A stretch of DNA of 43,288 nt from JBAXAM01 sp964213355 (GTDB taxonomy: Bacteria > Pseudomonadota > Gammaproteobacteria > UBA9339): positions 1 to 43,288 of the forward strand of contig CAXOVY010000033.1 in the NCBI GenBank assembly GCA_964213355.1, read 5' to 3'. Position numbers and translations under genes: made by a program. The notes under the pieces are model-generated. The model had not been told where the DNA came from. It was given only the letters and a program-made list of their open reading frames with translations, and ran no database searches. This document shows positions 25,949-34,800 of the stretch, one piece after another; the first letter of the stretch is position 1, and each line of letters opens with the position of its first letter.

Positions 25949-27208
25949 TTACTTTATCGATTCGATTTTTATTACTATTTCAGCATTGATATTATTAAAC
26001 AAATCTTCTTTCTTTATGGTCAAATATACCATTTCTGCTGGTAGAAATTTGTTTTCTTTTTTGTGTGCGATTAGTTTATCGCCAATATAGGCATTAATTA
26101 TACAGTTGGTATAAACTTTTTTTACGCGCATAAATAATTTGACCTTGTCAGTCACGTTTTGGACATTGATCTTTTGAGGAACGACCATACTTATGCCATC
26201 TCCAGGTATGGTTATATGCGTAAAGTCAGGGCTTAAATTATTATGAATATATTGAGCCGCGCCAAAGCCAGCTAGACCTCCTTCTTCACTGACGAAATCA
26301 ACCAGATCGTGAACGTGCAAAACATTGCCGCAGGAGAATACCCCTTCTTTGCTAGTTTGTCTTAGTTCGCCTACGACTGGTCCAGCGGTTTTTCGATCAA
26401 TTATGACGCCATAAGCGCACGAAATTTCATTTTCTGGAATTAAGCCAACCGATAATAATACGGTATCACATGGAATGAATTGCTCAGTTGTTTTAATTGG
26501 ACACAAATTTGTATCAACTTTAGTTATACTAACACCTTCAACACGCTCTTTGCCGTGAATTTTAGTAATGGTATGTGAAAGCATAAGTGGAATTGAAAAG
26601 TCGTTTAAACATTGAACGATATTTCTAGTTAATCCATTGGAATAGGGTAGGATTTCAAGCACTGCTTCAACTTTGGCTCCCTCGAGTGTCATCCGCCGAG
26701 CCATAATCAAACCGATATCGCCCGAACCTAAAATCACAACTTTTTTTCCAGGCATATATCCATCGATATTAATTAGTCTTTGCGCAGTTCCAGCAGTGTA
26801 GACTCCCGCGGGTCTTGTGCCATGAATTCTAATTGCCCCGCGAGTTCTTTCGCGGCATCCCATGGCAAGAATGATGGCTTTTGCTTTAATTTTCATAAGC
26901 CCTAGTTTGCCATTGATTACGTGTACAGTTTTATCATCGCCAAATTTTAAAACCATGCTATTGGTCATGACTTCAATATTGGTTTTTTGTAATTCCTCAA
27001 TTACTAGGTCGCTGTATTCTGGGCCAGTTAATTCTTTTTTGAAGTGATGCAAACCAAAGCCATTATGAATGCATTGGTTTAAAATGCCACCAAGCTCTTG
27101 GTCGCGTTCAATGATCAAAATATTATTTACTTGATTTTTGTGTGCAGCCAAGGCTGCAGCCATGCCAGCCGGTCCCCCGCCGATTACAATGATGTCATAG
27201 CTTTTCAT
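25949..27208 (-). CDS. FAD/NAD-dependent oxidoreductase (GlpB-like partner)
   Basis: A 419-residue two-dinucleotide-domain flavoprotein. FAD motif IIVIGGGPAGMAAALAA at the N-terminus, second Rossmann motif VVILGSGDIGLIMARRM near residue 155, an ILAMGCRERTRGAIRIHGTR block and the C-terminal FSCGNVLHVHDLVDFVSEEG. Proteins of this type act with a GlpA-like glycerol-3-phosphate dehydrogenase and a DUF1667 protein. The ATG follows directly on the stop codon of the glpA-like gene, so translation is coupled. Confidence 0.85.
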   Translation of the reverse strand: MKSYDIIVIGGGPAGMAAALAAHKNQVNNILIIERDQELGGILNQCIHNGFGLHHFKKELTGPEYSDLVIEELQKTNIEVMTNSMVLKFGDDKTVHVINGKLGLMKIKAKAIILAMGCRERTRGAIRIHGTRPAGVYTAGTAQRLINIDGYMPGKKVVILGSGDIGLIMARRMTLEGAKVEAVLEILPYSNGLTRNIVQCLNDFSIPLMLSHTITKIHGKERVEGVSITKVDTNLCPIKTTEQFIPCDTVLLSVGLIPENEISCAYGVIIDRKTAGPVVGELRQTSKEGVFSCGNVLHVHDLVDFVSEEGGLAGFGAAQYIHNNLSPDFTHITIPGDGISMVVPQKINVQNVTDKVKLFMRVKKVYTNCIINAYIGDKLIAHKKENKFLPAEMVYLTIKKEDLFNNINAEIVIKIESIK

Positions 27209-28636
27209 TTATTTAGTCCTACCAAATACGAGTAATGATTTACCGCCCTTTTTTGTTATTTCTTCTTTTGGAGTTTGCAGCTCATTATGAATTATTTCCA
27301 TAATTTTTGGGGTGCAAAACCCGCCTTGGCATCTGCCCATGCCAGCACGCGTACGGCGTTTGATGGCATCTAATGAATTAATCGGAATGTTTCTATGTAA
27401 GGCATCGCAGATTTCGCCTTCAGAAACGGTTTCACAGCGGCATACTACACAGCCATATTTTGCATTTTGCGTAATCAAATTATTAAGAGTTTGCTCCTGT
27501 ATATTGGCAATTGCGTGATATGCTTTGCGATAAGGATTAAAGTCAGTCTTGGGGCTTAATTTTACCTGCTTGGTTGCTACGATTTCGCCAACGTAGGCTG
27601 CGATTGCCGGTGCTGCGGTTAAACCTGGCGATTCGATGCCCGCGACATTAATAAACCCTTTTACTTTACTTTCTTCGATAATGAAGTCTTCGGTAGTTGC
27701 AGTAGCACGATTACCGGCGAAAGCAGTTATTACTTTTTGTAAATCAAAATCAGGAAAAGATTTTTTTGCAGCTTCGATAATTTCGCCAATATTTTTACTG
27801 GCGGTGTCAAGGTAGTCTTTTGCCGGTGTTGGTGTTGCATCTGGGCCAATTAGTAAATTGCCATGATACGTTTTAGTTACTAGAATGCCCTTGCTAATTG
27901 CAGTTGGAACTTGGAAAATAACGCTGTTAATAAGGTCTCCCTGATCTTTATCAAATAACAAATACTGTCCTTGACGTGGTTTAATTGTAAATTCATTTAA
28001 GCCAACCATCTTAGCAATTTCATCGGCATATAAACCAGCAGTGTTGATTACTATTTTTGTTGTGAGCGATTCTTGGTCAGTGGTAACAATAAAATGATCG
28101 TGTGATTTTTGGATAGCAGTAACTTTGCTATTTAGTTTTAACTCTACACCATTTTGAATTGCATTTTCTGCCAAAGCAATTGCAAATTCATAAGGCGAAG
28201 TTATGCCTGCAGTAGGGCAGTATAGAGCAATATTAATATTTTTATTGAGATTAGGCTCTTTGTCTCGAACAAAATCACCGTCAACAATTTGCAAATTGGG
28301 TACGCCATTTTTTTGACCATAAGTAAAAAGCTCGTTTATTTTTGTGGCATCTTTTTCATCGAAGCCAATAACAAACGAGCCAGTTTGGGCGAAGCCAAAA
28401 TTAAGTTCAGCATTTAGCTGCTTGTACATGCTGTTGCCTTTAGAGCTGAATTTTGCTTTAACACTGCCGGGTTTTTCCGCATAACCGCCGTGCACGATAC
28501 CGCTATTGGCTTTAGTGACTTCAGCGCCGACGTCCTCGTTTTTTTCGATCAGGCAAATTTTTAAATTATATTTTGCAAGTTCGCGTGCGATGGCACAGCC
28601 AACAATTCCTGCACCGATGATGGTAATGTCGTACAT
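27209..28636 (-). CDS. GlpA-like glycerol-3-phosphate dehydrogenase (FAD, [2Fe-2S])
   Basis: A DAO-type flavoprotein of about 475 residues. FAD motif DITIIGAGIVGCAIARELA, substrate region ANSGIVHGGYAEKPGSVKA, RPRQGQYLLFDK-like KPRQGQYLLFDKD, and FINVAGIESPGLTAAPAIA. The C-terminal BFD-like iron-sulphur domain has CVVCRCETVSEGEI and GMGRCQGGFC. It probably oxidises glycerol 3-phosphate to dihydroxyacetone phosphate. The ATG at 28636 is preferred to one 45 bp upstream because MYDITIIGAG is the family start. Confidence 0.85.
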   Translation of the reverse strand: MYDITIIGAGIVGCAIARELAKYNLKICLIEKNEDVGAEVTKANSGIVHGGYAEKPGSVKAKFSSKGNSMYKQLNAELNFGFAQTGSFVIGFDEKDATKINELFTYGQKNGVPNLQIVDGDFVRDKEPNLNKNINIALYCPTAGITSPYEFAIALAENAIQNGVELKLNSKVTAIQKSHDHFIVTTDQESLTTKIVINTAGLYADEIAKMVGLNEFTIKPRQGQYLLFDKDQGDLINSVIFQVPTAISKGILVTKTYHGNLLIGPDATPTPAKDYLDTASKNIGEIIEAAKKSFPDFDLQKVITAFAGNRATATTEDFIIEESKVKGFINVAGIESPGLTAAPAIAAYVGEIVATKQVKLSPKTDFNPYRKAYHAIANIQEQTLNNLITQNAKYGCVVCRCETVSEGEICDALHRNIPINSLDAIKRRTRAGMGRCQGGFCTPKIMEIIHNELQTPKEEITKKGGKSLLVFGRTK

Positions 28637-28687
28637 AGTTTTTTCCGTGTGGTAATTTTTTTTTGGGTTGATATAGCGCAAACAAAT

Positions 28688-29917
28688 CTAGGTATTTTTT
28701 AAAGTCTCTTCATATTGTTTTTCTAGAAGCTTATAGCGCTCGACAATTTGTTTTATATAATTTCTTTTTTCATTATAGGTGCCGGGATAAAAGCTTTTTT
28801 TAAAGCCGCAAACAATTAAATCTTCCAGCGTTGTTCTGGTCAAATTAAAATGTTGCATTGCCAGCATGATTTCTTTGGTAACGTTGGTTTTACTGACGGT
28901 TCTATTGTCAGTGCAAATTGTGGTACTCAAATTATTATCTAGCATCTTGGCAAAAGGGTGATCCTCGATGTTTTTAAGAGTAGGGATTGTTTGAATGTTG
29001 CTGGTTAAGCAGACTTCAATTGTTGTACGTGTATTTGCAATATATTGTACCAATTGTTTTATATAGGCATCTTTATTTTGGATTTTAGGATCAGAAATTT
29101 TATCTTTAGAAAACAGATAAAAACCGTGGCCAATGCGATTGGTATAAAGTTCGGTAACTGCTTGGTAGATGCTTTCTGCGCCATAGGCTTCGCCAGCGTG
29201 TACAGTTGTATACATAAAATTTTTGTGGGCAAAATGATAAGCTTTTTTATGGTGGATTGGTGGATTCCCAGCTTCAGCGCCGGCAATATCAAGAGCAACT
29301 ATTGGGATGTTGTATTTGTCTCTAATGTGTACACAAGCTTTAGCTAGTCCATATGAAGCCATGGCAAATATTGAGTCTAAATTTGAATGGTGATGTATTT
29401 CAAGGAACTTATTGTAGAATTTAGAATACCCGGTGCCAAAAAATCTCATAGCGCAAACTATTATGCCATAGTTAAACTCAGGCAATTCTTTGGATCCAAC
29501 TTCTGGTCTTTGGTTGTACTGTGTTTTTGCTTTATTTAATCCTTTATTTACGCTTAAAAGAATTTGATCGAGATCTTGGTTTTCATTTATATGTAGTTGG
29601 GGGGCAAACCTTACCTCGACATAACATACGCCTTCGTTAATATTGTCCATGGCGAACTCATAGCTAATTTGCTCCAAACTTTCTGGTGTTTGCATTGTTG
29701 GGAGAACATAGCCAAATCCTTGAAGATATTCTACTAGATTTGCGTATTGGTCTTTAAAAACCAACTCATGGAGTCCTTCTACAGTAAACGAAGGTAGTGG
29801 TAATTTGTGTTGTTTACTTAAGTCAATAAGTGTTTCGATGCGGACTGAGCCATCAAGATGTACGTGTAGATCACTTTTTGGGATTTTTGTTATGAAATCG
29901 AGTAGTTTCTTTTTCAT
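28688..29917 (-). CDS. Adenosine deaminase family protein
   Basis: A 409-residue metal-dependent hydrolase. Zinc motif DLHVHLDGS near the N-terminus, VCYVEVRFAPQLH, a His-containing VHAGEAYGAESI with the catalytic Glu, RIGHGFYL, and the last zinc ligand in TICTDNRTVSKT, where TDN stands for the TDD of classical enzymes, as in many bacterial members. It likely deaminates adenosine to inosine, although related amidohydrolases cannot be excluded. GGAGAG precedes the ATG. Confidence 0.85.
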   Translation of the reverse strand: MKKKLLDFITKIPKSDLHVHLDGSVRIETLIDLSKQHKLPLPSFTVEGLHELVFKDQYANLVEYLQGFGYVLPTMQTPESLEQISYEFAMDNINEGVCYVEVRFAPQLHINENQDLDQILLSVNKGLNKAKTQYNQRPEVGSKELPEFNYGIIVCAMRFFGTGYSKFYNKFLEIHHHSNLDSIFAMASYGLAKACVHIRDKYNIPIVALDIAGAEAGNPPIHHKKAYHFAHKNFMYTTVHAGEAYGAESIYQAVTELYTNRIGHGFYLFSKDKISDPKIQNKDAYIKQLVQYIANTRTTIEVCLTSNIQTIPTLKNIEDHPFAKMLDNNLSTTICTDNRTVSKTNVTKEIMLAMQHFNLTRTTLEDLIVCGFKKSFYPGTYNEKRNYIKQIVERYKLLEKQYEETLKNT

Positions 29918-29970
29918 GTTGTAGCTCTCCGTCTTTGTGGTTCCATTTTCAATGAGGTTACACTTCGTTT

Positions 29971-30834
29971 TTAAACATTTTTATCATGCAGCTCAGTCGC
30001 TGCGTAAAAAGTATTTTCCATTAATGTCGCCACTGTCATTGGTCCGACGCCCCCAGGTACCGGTGTAATCCAACCTGCATGTATTTTCGCTTGCTCAAAA
30101 TCAACGTCGCCAACTAATTTACCGTTTGGAAGTTTATTGATGCCAACATCAATTACAATTGCTCCTGGCTTGATCCAATCACCCTTAACCATTTGTGGGA
30201 CCCCAGTTGCAGCAACTACAATATCGGCTTGTTTTACTATCGAAGGTAAATCACGTGTAGTACTGCGACAAACAGTAACGGTGCAGCGTGCATTAATTAA
30301 TTCCATTGCCATTGGTTTGCCAACAATATTAGAAGCCCCAATGACCACGGCATTTTTACCTTTCAGATCAACGCCAGTGGACTCTAGTAGGGTTACAATA
30401 CCCTTTGGTGTGCATGGGCGTAATACTGGCTGACCAGTTGAAAGTTTACCTACATTGTATGGATGAAAACCGTCAACATCTTTGTTCGGGAGAATTTTCT
30501 CTAAAACCTTACTACTATCGATATGCTTTGGTAATGGTAGCTGAACTAAAATACCGTCTATGGTTTTATCATGATTCAATGTATCAATTAGTTTTAAGAG
30601 TTCAAGTTCAGGCACTGTTTCGGGTAAATTATAATCTTGTGAAAGCATGTGTAGTTCTTGACACATTTTGCGTTTTTTCCCTACATAAATTTTTGATGCA
30701 GGGTTGGCGCCAACAATAACCACGGCAAGGCCAGGCGCGCGTAGGCCTTTATCTATGCGGCCTTTAACTTGGCCAGCAATTTTTTGTTGCAATGCTTTTG
30801 ATACTGCCAAACCATCTATTATTTTTGCGGTCAT
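29971..30834 (-). CDS. folD: Methylenetetrahydrofolate dehydrogenase / cyclohydrolase
   Basis: A 287-residue bifunctional enzyme of one-carbon metabolism. Visible are VGANPASKIYVGKKRKMC with the catalytic Lys, DGILVQLPLPKHID, PCTPKGIVTLLE, the NADP-binding VVIGASNIVGKPMAMELI and the C-terminal GWITPVPGGVGPMTVATLM. Normal length. A clear GGGGAGA precedes the ATG. It is 31 bp downstream of rpe. Confidence 0.96.
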   Translation of the reverse strand: MTAKIIDGLAVSKALQQKIAGQVKGRIDKGLRAPGLAVVIVGANPASKIYVGKKRKMCQELHMLSQDYNLPETVPELELLKLIDTLNHDKTIDGILVQLPLPKHIDSSKVLEKILPNKDVDGFHPYNVGKLSTGQPVLRPCTPKGIVTLLESTGVDLKGKNAVVIGASNIVGKPMAMELINARCTVTVCRSTTRDLPSIVKQADIVVAATGVPQMVKGDWIKPGAIVIDVGINKLPNGKLVGDVDFEQAKIHAGWITPVPGGVGPMTVATLMENTFYAATELHDKNV

Positions 30835-30865
30835 CTTTTTCTCCCCAATGTTTTTGGATAATTTT

Positions 30866-31543
30866 TTATAAAAGAGTTTTTATTTTAGCAATAGTTGATT
30901 TGTAAGCTTCTTTGGCATTAAAAATTGCTGAGCCCATAACAAATATATCAGCACCAGCTGTAGCTACTTTTTTAATGTTATCAAGATTTATGCCACCATC
31001 AACTTCGAGTAATGGTGATGCACTATTGCTTGTATTGGCTTTGCTTTGGATTAAATCACGAACTTTGCGTATTTTGGGTAGGGCACTAGCAATAAATTTT
31101 TGGCCGCCAAAACCAGGATTAACCGACATTAATAAAATCAAACTTAGTTTGTCCCACACATGCTCTAGGTAATCAATAGGAGTTGCTGGATTAAACGCAA
31201 GCCCAGCCTTACAACCACAATCAATAATTAATTGTAGACTGCGGTCAACATGTTCTGAAGCTTCAGGATGAAAGGTAATGTAGGTTGCGCCAGCTTTGGC
31301 GAAATCGACAATTAAACTATCGACCGGTTTTGTCATTAAATGTACATCAATTGGCGCTTTAATCCCATATTTGCGGAGACACTCGCAGACAACTGGGCCA
31401 ACGGTTAAGTTTGGTACATAGTGATTATCCATTACATCGAAGTGGACTATATCAGCGCCGGCTTTTAAAACAGCATCAGTTTCTTCACCTAGTCTGGCGA
31501 AATCAGCAGATAAAATAGAAGGAGCAATAATGGGTTTTTGCAT
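30866..31543 (-). CDS. rpe: Ribulose-phosphate 3-epimerase
   Basis: A 225-residue TIM-barrel epimerase that interconverts ribulose 5-phosphate and xylulose 5-phosphate. Motifs: APSILSADFARLGEE, IVHFDVMDNHYVPNLT, DVHLMTKPVD, SVNPGFGGQKFI and LEVDGGINLDNI with the catalytic Asp and phosphate-binding Gly residues. It is the first gene of the leftward run that includes folD. Confidence 0.96.
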   Translation of the reverse strand: MQKPIIAPSILSADFARLGEETDAVLKAGADIVHFDVMDNHYVPNLTVGPVVCECLRKYGIKAPIDVHLMTKPVDSLIVDFAKAGATYITFHPEASEHVDRSLQLIIDCGCKAGLAFNPATPIDYLEHVWDKLSLILLMSVNPGFGGQKFIASALPKIRKVRDLIQSKANTSNSASPLLEVDGGINLDNIKKVATAGADIFVMGSAIFNAKEAYKSTIAKIKTLL

Positions 31544-31626
31544 GATGTTTTTTGCTTTTGGGTTTTAAAAAACATGCGGATTTTATCATAGTGTATGCAA
31601 AGAAGTAATGTTTTTTTATGGTGAAA

Positions 31627-31655
31627 TTGACTCTGACTAATTAAGCGGTTACGAT
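31627..31655 (+). promoter_or_regulatory. Sigma-70 promoter of tRNA-Arg
   Basis: TTGACT (31627-31632), a 17-bp spacer and TACGAT (31650-31655). A GC-containing discriminator follows, and the tRNA begins about 40 bp downstream of the -10 box. Confidence 0.65.
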
Positions 31656-31695
31656 ACGAGCCTTAACTGTTTAATCAAATTCATATTTTGAATAT

Positions 31696-31772
31696 GCGCC
31701 CGTAGCTCAGTTGGATAGAGTATCTGGCTACGAACTAGAGGGTCGGCGGTTCGAATCCGTCCGGGCGCACCA
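31696..31772 (+). tRNA. tRNA-Arg(ACG)
   Basis: 77 nt with acceptor GCGCCCG pairing CGGGCGC, discriminator A and encoded CCA. The anticodon loop is GGCT-ACG-AACT, so A34 is expected to be edited to inosine. The D-arm AGCTCAGTTGGATAGAGT and T-loop TTCGAAT are intact. Its 3' half is repeated in decayed form at 36541-36575. Confidence 0.96.
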
Positions 31773-31777
31773 AATAA

Positions 31778-31805
31778 AGAAGCGCGTCAAATTTGACGCG
31801 CTTCT
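31778..31805. repeat. 28-bp perfect palindrome after tRNA-Arg
   Basis: AGAAGCGCGTCAAA followed directly by its exact reverse complement, six bases after the tRNA CCA end. As RNA it would form a long stem with no real loop. There is no T-run after it, so a classic intrinsic terminator is doubtful. It might still end the tRNA transcript, or be a protein or recombinase binding site at the island edge. Confidence 0.6.
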
Positions 31806-31860
31806 AGAGAAACCTACAGTTTAAGACCTGATCTGACCTAACTACCTATATCTATTTTAT

Positions 31861-34800
31861 TTATTTTTTTTGATCGAACTCTAAAAAAATATCCTCATTG
31901 GATTCGTCCGAAACTTCTTTCTTCGGTTTTAAAATACTTGAATTTTGAAAATCTTTACTGTTGTTCTCAATGTCAAAAAACTCCTCCTCGTCGAGTTCAT
32001 CCAAAGCTTCTTCTTTTGGTTTTGGAACACTTAATTTAAGAGCTACAGTTAAACTTTCCTTTATTGCCCCTCGTAATTCAGCAGGTGTATAGGGATATCC
32101 TCCCTTGTCAATTTTAGCTTCAATTTCTTTGAGTTTGATTTGTAGATCTTTGAAATTGCGATATGGTTGAGTACCACTCTTATCCTTCGGTGATATTGCC
32201 CAGTAGATTTCATAAGCAAGGTTTTTAATCAGCGAATCTTCAGCATGGTCTTTATAACCTGCTTTTTGTAAACCCTCTAGAATTGTGGATACTAGAATAG
32301 CTTTGTCTTTTGCATCTTGAGCAGTATCATTAGTAAAGCACTGTGTGAGCAATGCTATGCGATGTGGCCCATCTAATTCCATTAATTTGTTACACTCTAA
32401 TTTTGTTTCATAATTATCTCTATTGTCGGTCGCAAACATCCCCTTTTGTGTGTAGGATCCTAAGTCTAAGGTAACGGTTCTTAGAATTGAAAGTTTCTGT
32501 TCTTCATCTAATGGTGAGAAAACCTCTTCTAATAACAGGGAAACCTTTTCTGGTTGGAGATCGGTTCCAATAGCTTTATATTCCCGTATAAAAGTATTTA
32601 AAGCATCTAAGTCACATGGTTCCGCTGCAGCTTGGAGTGCTAAATTTCTGTGAATAATAGAATCGATAAAAATTCTTACATCTCTTATTGCCGGGTTAGG
32701 GGTGAATACTGTTAGATCATAATTTTGTTTTAATTCTGTTGTTAACGTGTCGAAACTAGCAGTAATTTCTTGTTGGTCGCCTTCACCTCTTAAGCAAGGA
32801 CCAAACCTGGCTACTAAATCTTCCTTCATTCCGGTTTGTATTATTTCATCTATCTTTTCAGAAATAGAAGGGTTAGTATCTCTTAAGGTTTTTAGTTGCG
32901 TAATATACTCTTCGAAATCCCAGTTTCCTTTCGCAGTCCAATCAAAAATGCGCCACACATAATCTGGTCCAATTGGTGTTGCGATTTTAATTAACTTGGA
33001 AACTAAAGCGGCTATACCATGAGCATTAGGATCATCTCCAAGGCAAGCTTCGAGTATTTCGGTTCTCTGTGTTTCCTTCAGGGCTTTCAGATTTTTAAAA
33101 TCGTATGGTTTGTCAACATCATGTTGAACTAAGGCTTTCAATGCTGCTTCATTACCTCGAGCCAATTTTTTGAAATCTTTTAGGCACTCTTGACGTTCTG
33201 CGTCCGGGGTTATTGTGCTATATACAGTCAAAAATTTTTCTAATTTTTTTTCTGGGGTGGCATAATCAGAAATTGCATCACTTAGTTTGTTTCTATTGAT
33301 AATGTGAGCGATATAAGCTTTAACATTTCCATCAACTTTATCCGGGAATTCACTTTTTAAGTCGGTGGGAACTTTGTCTAAAACTGTTTTTAATTCTTCT
33401 AGTTGCTTTGAACTTGGTTTTTCGAATGGGCTGCATAAGAATGGAAATTTTGTCCCAAGCTCCGCGCGTAAGTCTGCTTGTAATATCCAATCAAATTTAT
33501 CAGCCTCGTTGTCTTTTTCCTCTTTTTTGAGCTTCTTTCTTTGATTGTCTAGTCTTATCTTTAGGTCGTTGAAGGAGTAGTCTTTTGCCACTGTGGAATA
33601 ATAAATGTAATGCTCAAGAGTACCCTTATCACTACGCGTCGCGTTATCGAAATTAAAGCTACTATTCTCAGCAATCACTGTGGCAATCATGTTAGATACA
33701 AGAGCAGCTTTTCTCACAGCATTTGTTTCGGTTGGATAACTGGCTGTGTTGGCAAAACATTTTTCTAAAAGTGCACAACGATGTGTGTTATCTAGTGATT
33801 GCAGTAAAACACATATAGTTTTATCTGTTTTATTATAAGCATCAGTTTGTACTAACGTCACAAGCTTGCCTACATCTATTGCAGGCGCTGCTAAGTATTT
33901 TGGATCCATGTCTCTATAAAGCTCAAAAAATCTGGTCAATGCTTTTGACTCAGGAGTAGGAGGATGTTCAAGTATGTCTCGTATCTTATTTCTTTTGATA
34001 ATGTTAGCAATATGAGCGATAACATCGGGATCCATTTCACCATCTGGATATTCAAAATTTTTTAAATCAATATTACCTTCCAGAGCTCGTTTAAACTCTG
34101 CTAGTTGTCCCTGTTCAACTTTAAAAGGCTTTGTTTGCAACCATGTGAATTGACCTTTCAAATCAGTTTGTACCGCATTTTGTAATATAACATCTATTTT
34201 TTCGGCAATTTCTTGTGTAAGATTCTTGTCATATCTTGCTTCTTTTATCTTAGAAAGATACTGCTGAAAATCCCATCGTTTATTTGTTGTTCCCCATGTG
34301 GCAACCTGTTCTATACATTCACGTAATTTTTGCAGTGCTCGGTTTTTGTTATCCAGCTCTCCTAATCCAATCAATCCAGCAACTAAGGCTGGTATACCAG
34401 CAGTAGTTGCTCCAGTATTAGCAAGAAAGCAGCGGTTGAATAAATCCTCCCTGGTTTTATCTTTCATCTTTCTTAGAGCGGCCAATCCAGCAGAAGAAAA
34501 ACGAATTTCTTCCTTTTCCTTTTCCTGCTTAAATAGCGCTTCTTTAACCAGAGTTAATACCTTTCCTTGATTGACTGCCCCAAAATCTTTAGAAGAGATA
34601 TCAGGATAAATATTTATATAACCTTCTAATTGCTGAGCCTTAGGTGTTTGGTCATCAGAAAATGCGAGGTGCAATTGTGCTTGCATTAATGCACTTTTTA
34701 TTTCGGGGGTAATATTTGAAACATTTTGTAGACAAGAAAGAGTTGGTGCTTCTTTTATTTTTTCTATAGCAAAATCTCTAAGAGCTTGTTCACTACCGCC

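Noticed and set aside
31778..31805. Intrinsic terminator of tRNA-Arg
   Set aside because: Strong stem but no loop of normal size and no following T-run; kept as a palindrome of unknown role.
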